The notes under the pieces were generated by a model. It saw nothing but the letters and a program-made list of their open reading frames with translations. It was not told the origin of the DNA and searched no databases. A program made the position numbers and the translations under genes. Positions 9,964 to 19,266 of a DNA stretch of 64,000 nt are shown here, in pieces; positions within the stretch are counted from its first letter, which is position 1, and each line of letters starts with the position of its first letter. The stretch spans positions 212,779-276,778 of the forward strand of contig CAJTHM010000005.1 of assembly GCA_910576125.1 (NCBI GenBank). Reading direction: 5' to 3'. The stretch is from Lachnospiraceae bacterium. GTDB lineage: Bacteria; Bacillota; Clostridia; Lachnospirales; Lachnospiraceae.

Positions 9964-10094
9964 GTGTTTGGATTTGGAAAAAAGAGGATAAGGCCCCGGA
10001 GAAGCGGTTGGCTGATTTCCAAAGAAAAAAGGACTGGGCTGGGGTGTCCAGAACCTATGATGAGCTGACACTATGTCTGGCAAAAGAATTGTGA
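9964..10094 (+). pseudogene. Short frame-disrupted gene fragment
   Basis: A GTG at 9964 with an upstream AGGAGATG site begins VFGFGKK. A second frame then continues coherently as KAPEKRLADFQRKKDWAGVS and TYDELTLCLAKEL to a stop at 10094. Joining them needs a one-base shift near 9985. The coherent reading across the shift suggests the remains of a small gene whose 3' part is lost. I do not recognise the family. It lies between site B and the next short ORF. Confidence 0.45.
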
Positions 10095-10134
10095 ATCGTA
10101 TCTCAAACTATCTGAATTTAGGAGGAGAGATAAA

Positions 10135-10380
10135 ATGGTAGAATCGGGGTTTAAGACAAAAGCACAGGAATTGATTAAGTTGATGGTAGATACGATTGCA
10201 GACAAAGAATACGAAAAACTTGTATCCAACATTCCACCAAAACTTTCATGGGCCGCTTTTATTGACGCAGAACCGACATCAGAAAATGCCTGCCTGGGAT
10301 TTGGGAAGTGGTTGGTTGAACAATTGGCTATGTGGGAAGAATATGAAAATAAAGAGTTTGTGGTAGACCATCTCTGCTAA
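10135..10380 (+). CDS. Small unknown protein, probably truncated
   Basis: The 81-residue ORF has a strong AGGAGGAGA site and reads as a soluble helical protein ([19 protein letters not shown] near the start). It has no recognised family. Its 3' end meets a truncated AraC gene on the opposite strand: the last few codons, around 10371-10380, are where the AraC reading loses its normal sequence. The native C-terminus may therefore be missing. Confidence 0.5.
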   Translation: MVESGFKTKAQELIKLMVDTIADKEYEKLVSNIPPKLSWAAFIDAEPTSENACLGFGKWLVEQLAMWEEYENKEFVVDHLC

Positions 10381-10590
10381 AAGATGTTGGAGAGGTATAG
10401 CCATATTTGAGGGCAACATCTAACACCTTTTCGTCTGTCCGCTGTAATTCGAAAGCAGCCTGTGACATTCTGCGCCTGCGTATGTACTCTGAAAGAGAAA
10501 CACCCGCCACATAGGAAAACAAACGCTGAAAGTAATAGGTTGATAACACGCAATACGGGCTGCTTCCTCATAAGATTTTTCATGCGCTCT
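10374..10590 (-). pseudogene. Fragment of an AraC-family regulator
   Basis: On the minus strand [11 protein letters not shown], then after a two-base insertion near 10545 [19 protein letters not shown] and [11 protein letters not shown], give the first helix-turn-helix region of an AraC-type regulator. The match ends abruptly at SFSR near 10374, where the family continues with another conserved segment, and it also lacks its N-terminus. Both ends plus the frameshift make it a dead fragment. Confidence 0.75.
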
Positions 10591-10661
10591 TTTGTAAACT
10601 TTACTGGTATAAAAATTTTTGTTCAATCTATTTTACACTGCCATGCGGTTTTATGGTTTGC

Positions 10662-12032
10662 TCATGGTTTTGATATGCCTGAGAAGTATATGTTTGTTTT
10701 ATATCCTTCGTGTGGCCTGCTTTCTATTTCTATTGTTCCGTGGTGCGCTTCAATAATCTGTCGTACTAAAAGAAGTCCTAAGCCATGACGGAGATCTAAG
10801 CGGTCATCGGTACTCTCCATGTAATGTGGCTTGTTTTTCAGTTCTTCTAGTTTTTCAACAGAAATACCAATGCCATTATCCTGAACGGTTAAAAGAAGTT
10901 TGCTTTCTGTTACCTGCAATGACAAAATAATTGTGCAGCCTTTGGGATTGCTGTGAATGCTGTTTTGAACCAGATTATTGACGGCTCGTGTAATCAGTTT
11001 TGTATCGCATTCTATCATGCTGTTTTCAGAGTCAGGAGAAATATTTACCTCTAAAGAATAGAAATCCGGCAGACCGCTATTTAACAGGTCTATAGCAAAG
11101 GAACGTAACAGTTTTGAAAGTCGGATATTTTCTTTCTGCAAAGGCTGCATTTCATATTCAAGCTTTGATACAAGGTTCAAATCCTGCACTAAATCTTTTA
11201 TTTTGATACTTTGCCGGGATATAATGGCGGCTTGTTCTTTAATCCGGTTATCGGCGTCTTTGTCTTTAACAATTCTATCCGCATATCCCATAATCATGGA
11301 TAACGGAGTACGGATGTCATGGGATACACCGCTGATCCAGTTTGCCCGTGCGGTATTCTGACGGCTGATGATATTGGATGCTTTATTTATACTGACAGCT
11401 ATTTCTGACAGTTCGCCATTTATAGAAAGGTTTATGCTCTTCCCTTCTGACAGGGTTGCAATCGAGGAAATAATCGGTTCTGTATTTTTGCTGATTTGTG
11501 CTTTGGAAAGTGAATAGGCAAGAAACAGAACCAGCAGGTCGATTACAGTGATGCCAAGAAAAAAGAGGGGGATTTTACGAACCGTATCAATAGGATAATA
11601 ATTGCTGGTAATTTTCATATAACTGTTTTTGGGATAACCAATCACTAATAAGCCATTCACATCACTCCATACAAATACGGGATAATCCTTTAAATATCCT
11701 TTGGAAAATATTGCAATATCCTGAATCGAATATTCAGTTGGAATTTCCTCTGGCAGATTAACAGTCCAATTGCAGGAGCCTTCCATATTCAGATACATTG
11801 CCCATAAAGAGTTGGTTATTATCATTCTTTCCGCTTCATTCGTTATGCCATTGGAAGATGAAGCCGCTGCCACCTGCTTTAGCATATTCTGCGGAGAGAT
11901 ACTTCCAAAGTTTTTTGATACTGCATTGTAAAATGTAAAAGCAAATGCAGCTATGTTCAATATAACAAGAGCCAGAATAAGCCCAATAAAAGACAGTAAG
12001 TGTTTTGAGATATATCTGCTAAATACTTTCAT
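10662..12032 (-). CDS. Sensor histidine kinase of the first LanFEG-like locus
   Basis: This 456-residue kinase has membrane helices at about 12-35 and 155-174, enclosing an extracellular domain of roughly 120 residues. His238 lies in SGVSHDIRTPL, and the ATPase core has NNLVQNSIHSN and QDNGIGI. A long extracellular domain with this core is usual for NisK/SpaK- or CprK-like kinases that sense lantibiotics directly. It follows its regulator by four bases, with AAGGAAG before ATG 12032, and the pair is divergent from a lantibiotic-type ABC transporter. The role in sensing peptide is inferred from context. Confidence 0.9.
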   Translation of the reverse strand: MKVFSRYISKHLLSFIGLILALVILNIAAFAFTFYNAVSKNFGSISPQNMLKQVAAASSSNGITNEAERMIITNSLWAMYLNMEGSCNWTVNLPEEIPTEYSIQDIAIFSKGYLKDYPVFVWSDVNGLLVIGYPKNSYMKITSNYYPIDTVRKIPLFFLGITVIDLLVLFLAYSLSKAQISKNTEPIISSIATLSEGKSINLSINGELSEIAVSINKASNIISRQNTARANWISGVSHDIRTPLSMIMGYADRIVKDKDADNRIKEQAAIISRQSIKIKDLVQDLNLVSKLEYEMQPLQKENIRLSKLLRSFAIDLLNSGLPDFYSLEVNISPDSENSMIECDTKLITRAVNNLVQNSIHSNPKGCTIILSLQVTESKLLLTVQDNGIGISVEKLEELKNKPHYMESTDDRLDLRHGLGLLLVRQIIEAHHGTIEIESRPHEGYKTNIYFSGISKP

Positions 12033-12036
12033 GGTT

Positions 12037-12738
12037 TCACTTCCTTGCATTTAATTTATAACCAAGTCCTTTAACGGTTATGAGTGATACAGGCTTTGAA
12101 GGATCGGTTTCAATTTTTTCCCGTATACGCCGGACATGGGCATTCAGGCTGTTCTCATAGCCAAAGGGGTTATCGCCCCACAAGGCTTGGCATAACGTGT
12201 CCACGGTCACGATCCTGCCTTCACTGCGGGCGAGTGTTTCCAGAAAAATATGTTCCTTTGCTGTCAGCGGGATGGTCTTGCCGGCTTTGTGGACCTCGGC
12301 CCGGGCAAAGTCGATGGTGCAGCCATCCAGGTTTATAAAGGGCGTATCATCCTTATAGCACCGGCGCAAAACGGCATAGATGCGGAACAGCAGTTCCTGT
12401 GGCAGGAATGGCTTTGCAATATAGTCATCCGCCCCAAGCCCCAGCCCGGACAGCCTGTCTACGGACTCGTCCTTTGCGGTCAGAAAGATTACAGGCACGT
12501 CTGAAAATGTGCGTATCTGCTGCATAAGGGAAAAACCGTCCCCATCTGGCAGCATGACATCTAAAATGGCAAGGTCGGGCTTCTCATTTTGGGCTGCTGA
12601 AATTCCTTCCTTTACGGAAACCGCAGTCACAATATTCCCAAAGCCTTCATCCGACAGGATTGCTGTAACCATTTCCAGCAGCTCCGGCTCGTCATCCACA
12701 AGCAGGAGTTTTTTATTTTGTAAAAATGTATTATCCAT
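12037..12738 (-). CDS. OmpR-family response regulator of the first LanFEG-like locus
   Basis: This 233-residue regulator has phosphoacceptor Asp60 in AILDVMLPDG, Lys109 in IAKPF and a winged-helix domain ending KGLGYKL. The ATG at 12738 has GGAGG nine bases upstream; the frame could also open at a GTG at 12747. A minus-strand TATAAT at 12768-12763 is a likely -10. Divergent orientation to the transporter at 12885 places both promoters in 146 bp, where the regulator presumably binds. Confidence 0.92.
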   Translation of the reverse strand: MDNTFLQNKKLLLVDDEPELLEMVTAILSDEGFGNIVTAVSVKEGISAAQNEKPDLAILDVMLPDGDGFSLMQQIRTFSDVPVIFLTAKDESVDRLSGLGLGADDYIAKPFLPQELLFRIYAVLRRCYKDDTPFINLDGCTIDFARAEVHKAGKTIPLTAKEHIFLETLARSEGRIVTVDTLCQALWGDNPFGYENSLNAHVRRIREKIETDPSKPVSLITVKGLGYKLNARK

Positions 12739-12855
12739 AATCGTCACCTCCGTGATGTCTTAATTATAGCATATTTTTTTGTTTTAAAAGATGTTTTGCA
12801 AAAAAGTAAGGTAAAAATAAGGCTGCGGGAAAGTTAATGTCTGGTTGATGTTGTA

Positions 12856-12888
12856 CCATAGAAACATGGAAAGGAGATGTTTCTATGG
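12856..12888 (+). promoter_or_regulatory. Start-codon hairpin with Shine-Dalgarno in the loop
   Basis: CCATAGAAACAT (12856-12867) and ATGTTTCTATGG (12877-12888) are perfectly complementary over 12 bp. The 9-base loop GGAAAGGAG is the ribosome site of the LanF-like gene, and the start codon (12885-12887) is buried in the 3' arm. In mRNA this could restrict initiation; in DNA it is also a dyad that a regulator could bind. Confidence 0.75.
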
Positions 12889-13661
12889 AATACATTATTA
12901 CCACTGAACAGTTGACGAAAAAATATAAAAATTTTGTTTCTGTCAACAATGTTTCGCTTCACATCAGGAAAGGCAGTATTTACGGTTTCCTTGGCCCCAA
13001 TGGTGCGGGAAAATCAACTACCATGAAAATGCTGCTGGGACTGACAGCCCCGACAAAAGGCAGTTTTGCCATTGACGGCAGGCATTTCCCGGAAGACCGG
13101 ATTGCCATACTGAAAGGGGTGGGTTCCTTTATTGAATCGCCGTCTTTTTATGCAAACCTTACCGGCCGGGAAAACCTTGATATCATCCGCCGGATTTTGG
13201 GGTTGCCAGGGGATTCTGTCGATGACGCACTGGAGCTGGTCGGGCTGGAGGAATTTGGAGGCCGTCTGGCAAAGAAGTATTCGCTGGGCATGAAGCAGCG
13301 GCTCGGCCTTGCCGGTGCGCTGTTAGGCAGGCCGCCTGTCCTGATCCTGGATGAACCAACAAACGGCCTTGACCCTTCCGGCATCCATGAAATCAGAAAT
13401 CTGGTGAAGTCCCTTCCGGGCCTTTATGACTGCACCATAATGATCTCATCCCATATGCTCTCTGAGATTGAATTGATGGCGGATGACATCGGCATCCTCA
13501 ATCATGGGAATCTTCTGTTTGAAGGAAGCCTGGAGGAGTTGCGGCACAGTGCAGGGCAGGCGGGAAATAGCCATGAGATTAGCGAAGCTAATCTGGAGGA
13601 TGTGTTCCTGGGAATGGTGGAGCAGGACAACGCTGCCAGAAAGCAGAGGGCAAGACTATGA
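12885..13661 (+). CDS. LanF-like lantibiotic immunity ABC ATPase
   Basis: This 258-residue ATPase has Walker A GPNGAGKST (37-45), signature YSLGMKQRL (132-140) and Walker B LILDEP (153-158). In place of the usual Q-loop glutamine it has a glutamate in FIESPSFYANLTG (Glu84). This E-loop is described for LanF subunits such as NukF. With the two following permeases it forms a LanFEG-like exporter that would expel lantibiotics from the membrane. No lantibiotic biosynthesis genes are nearby, so it is probably a resistance rather than self-immunity system, comparable to CprABC of C. difficile. It overlaps the next gene by 4 bp. Confidence 0.9.
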   Translation: MEYIITTEQLTKKYKNFVSVNNVSLHIRKGSIYGFLGPNGAGKSTTMKMLLGLTAPTKGSFAIDGRHFPEDRIAILKGVGSFIESPSFYANLTGRENLDIIRRILGLPGDSVDDALELVGLEEFGGRLAKKYSLGMKQRLGLAGALLGRPPVLILDEPTNGLDPSGIHEIRNLVKSLPGLYDCTIMISSHMLSEIELMADDIGILNHGNLLFEGSLEELRHSAGQAGNSHEISEANLEDVFLGMVEQDNAARKQRARL

Positions 13662-14383
13662 ATGCACTGGCTGTCGAACTTCGGAAAGAAAAACGGACGG
13701 GCGTTATCCCGGTGCTGCTGGCTGTCGGTATTCTGGGCGCAGCCTATGCCTTTCTCAATTTCATAGTGCGGAAAGATACACTGCTGGGGCTTCCGCTTCC
13801 GCCGATGGACGTCCTGCTGACCCAGCTTTACGGCATGATCATGGTTTTGAATATGTTCGGCATCGTAGTTTCCGCCTGCATGGTTTACAATATGGAGTTT
13901 AAGGGAAACGCCGTCAAAAAGATGTATATGCTCCCTATAAGCGTTTCGGGGATGTACCTTTGCAAGTTCCTGATCTTATCGGCCATGTTCTTGGTGGCAG
14001 TCGTTTTGCAGAATCTGGCGCTTATGCAGATAGGTATGACAGACCTGCCGCAAGGGGCATTTGAAATGGGGACGCTGGTCAGATTTGCAGGCTACTCATT
14101 CCTTACGTCAATGCCTGTCCTGTCATTTATGGTCCTGGTCTCATCCCGTTCCATCAATATGTGGATACCGCTGGGCGTCGGGGTTGCCGGTTTCTTAAGC
14201 GGCATGGCATTGGCTAATTCGGGTTCCGGTCTGCTGTTGGCCCATCCATTTGTCATAATGCTGAAACCTGCAGTTGCCATGAGCGCGCAGCCGGACATAA
14301 CGGTGACAAAAGCCGCTGTTATTGAAACATTGCTTTTCCTCGGTGCAGGGCTGTGGATGGCAAAGAACCTGCGCTATGAATAA
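13658..14383 (+). CDS. LanE/G-like ABC-2 permease
   Basis: This 241-residue membrane protein has about six helices, beginning after NALAVELRKEKRTG. That pattern of a short basic N-terminus, first helix and five more is usual for lantibiotic immunity permeases. It overlaps the ATPase stop by 4 bp and is followed by a second permease after 15 bp. The pair would form the membrane channel of the LanFEG-like complex. Sequence similarity among such permeases is weak, so the assignment rests mainly on context and topology. Confidence 0.85.
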   Translation: MNALAVELRKEKRTGVIPVLLAVGILGAAYAFLNFIVRKDTLLGLPLPPMDVLLTQLYGMIMVLNMFGIVVSACMVYNMEFKGNAVKKMYMLPISVSGMYLCKFLILSAMFLVAVVLQNLALMQIGMTDLPQGAFEMGTLVRFAGYSFLTSMPVLSFMVLVSSRSINMWIPLGVGVAGFLSGMALANSGSGLLLAHPFVIMLKPAVAMSAQPDITVTKAAVIETLLFLGAGLWMAKNLRYE

Positions 14384-14398
14384 GGAGGGAGTGTTAGA

Positions 14399-15163
14399 AT
14401 GAGTTTTTTGGAGCTTCTCGAAATTGAATTTATGAAAGTTAAACGATCAAAGATCGTACCGCTGATTTTTATTGCCCCGCTGTTGGTGGTTGCTTCCGGG
14501 ATTGCAAACCTGAGCCGTTATTTTACGCCGGAATATACAAATGCATGGCCTGCCATGTTCATCCAGAGCGCACTGGTCTACGCCTACTATCTACTGCCGT
14601 TTTCTATGATTGTGGTCTGCGTGATGATTGCAGGACGGGAAACAGGGAATAACGGCATCTTAAAAATGCTTGCCCTGCCGGTCAGCCGGTATTCGCTTTC
14701 CATAGCAAAATTCTGTGTGCTGGCATTTTATCTGCTTATGGAGATGGCCGTGTTCCTTGTGGTGTTCGTAGTTGCCGGGACAGTTGCCACAAGGACAATG
14801 GGTGTGACGGAAACTTTGCCTGTCCTCTATCTGGTGAAATGGTGCGCCGGGCTGTTTTTGACAATGCTGCCGTGCGTGGGGACCATGTGGGCGATTACTG
14901 TCCTGTTTGAAAAGCCGCTGCTTTCTGTGGGACTCAACCTCCTCCTTGTCATTCCCGGAGTGCTGGTCGCAAATACACCTTTATGGATAGCATATCCTTA
15001 TTGCTACAGTGGCTATCTGGTATCCTGCTCCCTGCATGATTTTTCGGTGGAATCTAACAGAATAGCATTTTCATGGTTCCCCTTCCTGCCGGTTGCGGTA
15101 TTGGTCTTTGTATTGGTGTTTGCGGTTGCTGTAATAAAATTTGGAAAAAAAGAAATGAGGTAA
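14399..15163 (+). CDS. LanE/G-like ABC-2 permease, second subunit
   Basis: This 254-residue protein has six predicted helices and an N-terminus FLELLEIEFMKVKRSKI, a typical opening for ABC-2 immunity permeases that contact the ATPase. GGAGGG precedes ATG 14399. It pairs with the upstream permease and LanF-like ATPase. A small membrane protein follows after 3 bp in the same transcript. Confidence 0.85.
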   Translation: MSFLELLEIEFMKVKRSKIVPLIFIAPLLVVASGIANLSRYFTPEYTNAWPAMFIQSALVYAYYLLPFSMIVVCVMIAGRETGNNGILKMLALPVSRYSLSIAKFCVLAFYLLMEMAVFLVVFVVAGTVATRTMGVTETLPVLYLVKWCAGLFLTMLPCVGTMWAITVLFEKPLLSVGLNLLLVIPGVLVANTPLWIAYPYCYSGYLVSCSLHDFSVESNRIAFSWFPFLPVAVLVFVLVFAVAVIKFGKKEMR

Positions 15164-15166
15164 ATA

Positions 15167-15466
15167 ATGATGGGATGTAAAAAATGGAAAACTTTAAGCA
15201 GGGTTTCGCTGGTTATCAGCGTTTTTCCGCTGGCAACTTTCATCCCCGTGTTTCTTAAACTCACGCTGCCGGAAGGGGTAAGCACGGCTTGGGCGGGTGT
15301 CAATATTGCCTGCGTTGTGGCAGGTTTGATTCTCTCAATTATATGCGTCAGGAGCAATGAAAGCCGCAGCCTTGTAAATATTGCGTCAACAGCTATCAGT
15401 GTATTTTGGTGTCTGTTGATGGCTGGTATTGTTGCCCTGGGATTGATTTTGACTTTCGTGCAGTAA
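15167..15466 (+). CDS. Small membrane protein at the end of the LanFEG-like operon
   Basis: This 99-residue protein has three hydrophobic segments, about 14-31, 41-60 and 72-97, and a short basic N-terminus. It starts 3 bp after the permease, so it belongs to the operon. Small membrane proteins of this type accompany some immunity transporters, but I do not recognise a family. It has no lipobox, so it is not a LanI lipoprotein. Confidence 0.7.
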   Translation: MMGCKKWKTLSRVSLVISVFPLATFIPVFLKLTLPEGVSTAWAGVNIACVVAGLILSIICVRSNESRSLVNIASTAISVFWCLLMAGIVALGLILTFVQ

Positions 15467-15764
15467 GTGAGGAGGAAATGGAGGAATACCGCAGGAACTT
15501 AAAATCTTTAGGATGATACAAAAGACAAACCGCCGCACTATGGACTTCATCCACCATATACGGCGGTCTGGCGTTTCCGCAGGCAGGCCGGGCGGCCTGA
15601 TAGCAGAAATCACTTGGAAAGTGGGGGGTTAGAGGTAATATGCCGATAAATTTAATATAAAATCATCCGGCAGCAGATACACGGCATAAAAAGTTGTAAA
15701 GCGCTGAAATGAATATAGAATAATAATCTGCCGCACGGCGGTAAAAGAAAAAACTGCGGCTTGT
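15467..15764. other. Gene-free stretch with two GC-rich dyads
   Basis: No gene is supported. ACCGCCG (15529-15535) pairs with CGGCGGT (15561-15567), and CAGGCC (15584-15589) pairs with GGCCTG (15594-15599) around a GGGC loop. Neither has a T-run. A 12-codon ORF at the start (MEEYRRNLKSLG) is too short to judge. Site C follows immediately. Confidence 0.45.
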
Positions 15765-15794
15765 GACATTTCTGTGAGAATTGGCTGTTATGAT
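15765..15794 (+). promoter_or_regulatory. Site C: 17-bp operator plus -10 box
   Basis: GACATTTCTGTGAGAAT (15765-15781), 7 bp, then TATGAT (15789-15794). It lies 30 bp before the start of the Bce-like ATPase and should be the regulator-controlled promoter of that transporter. It is the same motif and spacing as at the regulator gene (site A) and at the paralogous transporter (site D). Confidence 0.75.
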
Positions 15795-15824
15795 AGCGGC
15801 ATCACAGAAAGGATGGTGCTTACT

Positions 15825-16490
15825 ATGAGTATTTTGCAAACAACTGACCTCAAAAAACACTACGGCGCAGAGCCAAATATCACAAAGGCGCTGGACGGAG
15901 TGACTCTCTCCATTGAACAGGGGGAATTTGTCGCTATCGTTGGAACATCCGGCAGCGGCAAGTCTACCCTGCTGAACATGATGGGCGGGTTGGACATACC
16001 GACCTCTGGCAGTGTCAAGGTGAAAGGTAATGAACTGGCCAAACTGGATGACGAACAGCTTACCCTTTTCCGCAGACGCAACATCGGTTTTATCTTCCAG
16101 AATTACAATCTTGTCCCCGTCCTGAATGTCTATGAGAATATTGTCCTGCCCGTGGAGCTGGACGGAGATACCGCAGACCGGAAATTCATGGATGAAGTAG
16201 TGCATCTTCTGGCCCTGGAGGACAAACTGAACAATATGCCAAACAACCTGTCCGGCGGCCAGCAGCAGCGTGTCGCTATCGCCCGCGCCCTCGTTTCCAA
16301 GCCTGCTATCGTCCTGGCGGATGAACCCACCGGCAACCTGGACAGCCGTACGAGCAGCGATGTGCTGGGCCTTCTGAAAGCTACCAGCAATAAATTCCAT
16401 CAAACGCTGGTGATGATTACCCACAACAACGAAGTCGCACAGCTTGCGGACCGCATTATCCGTATTGAGGATGGCAGGATTTCCAGGTAA
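15825..16490 (+). CDS. Bce/MacB-type ABC ATPase
   Basis: This 221-residue ATPase has Walker [10 protein letters not shown] (40-48), Q-loop Gln92, signature LSGGQQQR (142-149) and Walker B IVLADE. It is closely similar to the ATPase at 44889-45590, sharing YGxEPNIT(K/R)ALDGV, NMMGGLD and [16 protein letters not shown]. The frame extends upstream to 15774, but ATG 15825 has AAAGGATGG and lies downstream of site C. It works with the 855-residue permease that follows after 14 bp. The regulator and kinase that probably control it lie about 8 kb upstream. Confidence 0.93.
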   Translation: MSILQTTDLKKHYGAEPNITKALDGVTLSIEQGEFVAIVGTSGSGKSTLLNMMGGLDIPTSGSVKVKGNELAKLDDEQLTLFRRRNIGFIFQNYNLVPVLNVYENIVLPVELDGDTADRKFMDEVVHLLALEDKLNNMPNNLSGGQQQRVAIARALVSKPAIVLADEPTGNLDSRTSSDVLGLLKATSNKFHQTLVMITHNNEVAQLADRIIRIEDGRISR

Positions 16491-16504
16491 GGGGGGCACA
16501 GACA

Positions 16505-19072
16505 ATGAATGATATTTTATTCGGCAACAATAACGGCGCTGTCATAAAGAAACTGTCGGGCCGCTATTTCAAGTCAAACAAAAGCAGAAATGTAATCGCA
16601 ATCATTGCGATCATTCTGACTACGATACTTTTCACTACGATTTTCACACTGGGATCCGGTCTGACAGACACCGTTCACAATCAGAACATCCGCAAGGCCG
16701 GCGGTGACGGGCAGGCAGTATTAAATTATATCAGCGATGAAGTTTATGAGGATATGGTGGGAAATCCCCTGATTGACCGGATTGCCTATACAAAAGCGAT
16801 TTCCTACCGGCTGAAAAATCCGGGGCTGGAGCGTTGGCGGTCTGACATGTGGTACATGGATGATACCGCTCTGGAATTTGCCGGATACACGCCTACAACA
16901 GGCCGCCGGCCCGAAGGGTCAAACGAAATCATTGCGGACACAAAGACGTTGGATGCCCTGGGGATACCGGCGCAGATTGGGGAAACCGTTTCTCTGACCT
17001 ATGAAGTAAAGGGGAAGTCATACACCACCGATTTTACCCTCTGTGGCTTTTGGGAAACAGACAGTCTGAGCAACATCGGACGGCTGATTGTGTCGAAAGC
17101 CTTTATGGATGCCCATTCGGACATTTTAACCTATACCTATCCTGTGGACAATGATTATTCCGGTGTTGTCTCCGCCTATGTGATGTTCAGGGGACGGGGC
17201 GATATAGAAGCCCGGCTCCACCAGCTTCTTTCCGAAACCGGCTATACCTGCGATACGATGGGCGGCAGCCGGGAGGACAGCAATTATGTGATTGCCCGTG
17301 TCAGTCCGGCCTATCAGAGCGGCGCCCTGCTGGATAACCCGGCTATGCTGATATCAGGTATTATTGGTGTCCTGCTGATCATCATAACAGGATATCTGAT
17401 TATCTACAACATTTTCCAGATTTCCGTCATTCAGGATATTCAGTCCTATGGACAGCTAAAAACGCTGGGCACAACAAAGAGGCAGATCAGGCAACTGATT
17501 AACCGACAGGCATTTCGGCTTTCCCTGATCGGTATTCCTGTGGGTTTGCTGGCAGGCTTCTTTATCGGCCGGGCCCTGGTTCCTTTCCTGATGAACGGAA
17601 CGAGTTATACTGCGGACGCCGGTATTAAGGTGACAGTAAATCCGCTGATTTTTATCGGTTCCACCGCGTTTACCCTTTTTACAGTCTTTGTCAGCGTCCG
17701 CAAACCCGCGAAGATTGCCGGTACCGTTTCTGCGATCGAGGCTGTCCGCTACACCGAAAACGATACAGCAGCGTTTGGAAAGCGCGGGGCCAAAGACAGG
17801 AAATCGACCCATGGCGCAAAGCTCCGCTTTATGGCTCTGGCGAACCTGGGGCGGAACCGCAAACGCACGGTATTGGTTATTGTGTCCATGACGCTGAGTC
17901 TGGTGCTGTTCAACACAGTGTTCACTCTGTCCGGCGGGTTTGACATTGACAAGTACATCGCAAAATTTATGGATACAGACTTTGTGATTTCTACCGCGGA
18001 CTACTTCCAGTACCAGGTTGAAAAAGGCGAAAATGACCTGTCCGAGAGTTTTATCGAGGCCGTCAAACAGAATAACTGTTTTGAGGATGGCGGCAGGCTC
18101 TATTCCTCCTGGATGCTGGAAGAACCGTTTTCCACAGAACACGACGCCTTTTTCAGCTACAACAGGGATCAGAAAGGCAATCCCTTTATAAGTCTATACG
18201 GTGCGGATGATTTTCTGCTGAATAACATGGAGGTCATAGAGGGGACGATTGACCTGGAAAAACTGAAGTCAGGCAAGTATATCCTGCTGAGCGTGGATTG
18301 CAATGATGATGGAACCGTCATAGACAACCCAAATATCAGTGTAGGTGACACGGTGCGGATTAACCATCTGAAAGCAGAGGAACTTTCCACCACTATTACG
18401 GGCAGCTATGACTTTATCATCCTGGCAAAAGTCCGGGCCAACGAGAACACAGCCACCACCCGTAACACGGGCGAGGCCCGGTTTTATCTCCCGACAGAAA
18501 TCTTTCTGCCGCTGTGTGATGCTCCCCATCTGGTTAATTTCCCCTTTAATGTGAAAGAGGGAACAGAAGATGAAATGACAGAGTTTTTGAATGACTATAT
18601 CGATAGTGCGGAGCCGGGTATGGATTTTGAATCCAAAGCAACCTATGTCAGCTCCTTTGACGACCTGACTTCCCTGATTATCACAATCGGCGGGGCGCTG
18701 AGCATCATCATCGGCATTATCGGTATCGCAAATTTTGTCAACTCTGTCCTGACAAGCGTTATCACCCGCAAAAAGGAGTTTGCCATGCTGCAGAGCATTG
18801 GTATGACCGGCAGGCAGCTAAAGCGCATGCTCTCTTTTGAGGGACTGTATTATGCTGTGGGAACGATCATCACATCGGCCGTCCTTGGTGTTCTGCTTTC
18901 TGTGGCAGTTGTAAGGGGGATTTCCAACGGAATCTGGTTCTTTACCTATCAATTTGTCATGTGGCCCATGCTGGCGGTCTATCCGTTCCTTATACTTCTA
19001 ACCGTGGCAATACCAACGCTGCTGTATCGCGAAATCGCCAGGGCCAGCATTATCGAGCGGTTACGGCAGTGA
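16505..19072 (+). CDS. FtsX-type permease of the Bce-like module (855 aa)
   Basis: This permease has one N-terminal helix (about 32-54), an extracellular domain, an FtsX domain at about 280-400 with SYGQLKTLGTTKRQIRQL, a second helix near 455, another extracellular domain and a C-terminal FtsX domain with FAMLQSIGMTGRQLKRM. Its N-terminus FGNNNGAVIKKL resembles FENDTGAVIKKL of the three permeases at 37.7-44.9 kb, which suggests a conserved cytoplasmic contact. Large extracellular domains in this family bind or shield peptide targets. A GGGGGG-type site precedes the start and a terminator follows. Confidence 0.9.
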   Translation: MNDILFGNNNGAVIKKLSGRYFKSNKSRNVIAIIAIILTTILFTTIFTLGSGLTDTVHNQNIRKAGGDGQAVLNYISDEVYEDMVGNPLIDRIAYTKAISYRLKNPGLERWRSDMWYMDDTALEFAGYTPTTGRRPEGSNEIIADTKTLDALGIPAQIGETVSLTYEVKGKSYTTDFTLCGFWETDSLSNIGRLIVSKAFMDAHSDILTYTYPVDNDYSGVVSAYVMFRGRGDIEARLHQLLSETGYTCDTMGGSREDSNYVIARVSPAYQSGALLDNPAMLISGIIGVLLIIITGYLIIYNIFQISVIQDIQSYGQLKTLGTTKRQIRQLINRQAFRLSLIGIPVGLLAGFFIGRALVPFLMNGTSYTADAGIKVTVNPLIFIGSTAFTLFTVFVSVRKPAKIAGTVSAIEAVRYTENDTAAFGKRGAKDRKSTHGAKLRFMALANLGRNRKRTVLVIVSMTLSLVLFNTVFTLSGGFDIDKYIAKFMDTDFVISTADYFQYQVEKGENDLSESFIEAVKQNNCFEDGGRLYSSWMLEEPFSTEHDAFFSYNRDQKGNPFISLYGADDFLLNNMEVIEGTIDLEKLKSGKYILLSVDCNDDGTVIDNPNISVGDTVRINHLKAEELSTTITGSYDFIILAKVRANENTATTRNTGEARFYLPTEIFLPLCDAPHLVNFPFNVKEGTEDEMTEFLNDYIDSAEPGMDFESKATYVSSFDDLTSLIITIGGALSIIIGIIGIANFVNSVLTSVITRKKEFAMLQSIGMTGRQLKRMLSFEGLYYAVGTIITSAVLGVLLSVAVVRGISNGIWFFTYQFVMWPMLAVYPFLILLTVAIPTLLYREIARASIIERLRQ

Positions 19073-19137
19073 TAAAGAAAATCCAATCGAGATTGCTTAG
19101 CTGAAACGTATAACACGACAACTGACAGGCATAATAC

Positions 19138-19180
19138 AAAAAGCCAGCGGCGCGGATACCAGTCTGAACTGCTGGCTTTT
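19138..19180 (+). terminator. Intrinsic terminator after the Bce-like permease
   Basis: AAAAAGCCAGC (19138-19148) and GCTGGCTTTT (19171-19180) form a 10-bp stem ending in a T-run, followed by CCCTTTTT. It lies 66 bp after the permease stop and is a standard rho-independent terminator. Confidence 0.85.
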
Positions 19181-19266
19181 CCCTTTTTGGCCGAGGACAT
19201 TATTACTCACCAAACACTAAATGTTTTGACCTGTTCCAGAAACAACAGCTTCCGGAATGGTACTTT

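Noticed and set aside
10135..10626. Toxin-antitoxin pair formed by the 81-codon ORF and the opposite ORFs
   Set aside because: The opposite-strand sequence is a truncated AraC regulator, not an antitoxin or toxin.
15663..16505. Long minus-strand ORF (280 codons) over the Bce-like ATPase
   Set aside because: It is the reverse frame of a firmly identified ATPase; its composition is that of a shadow ORF.
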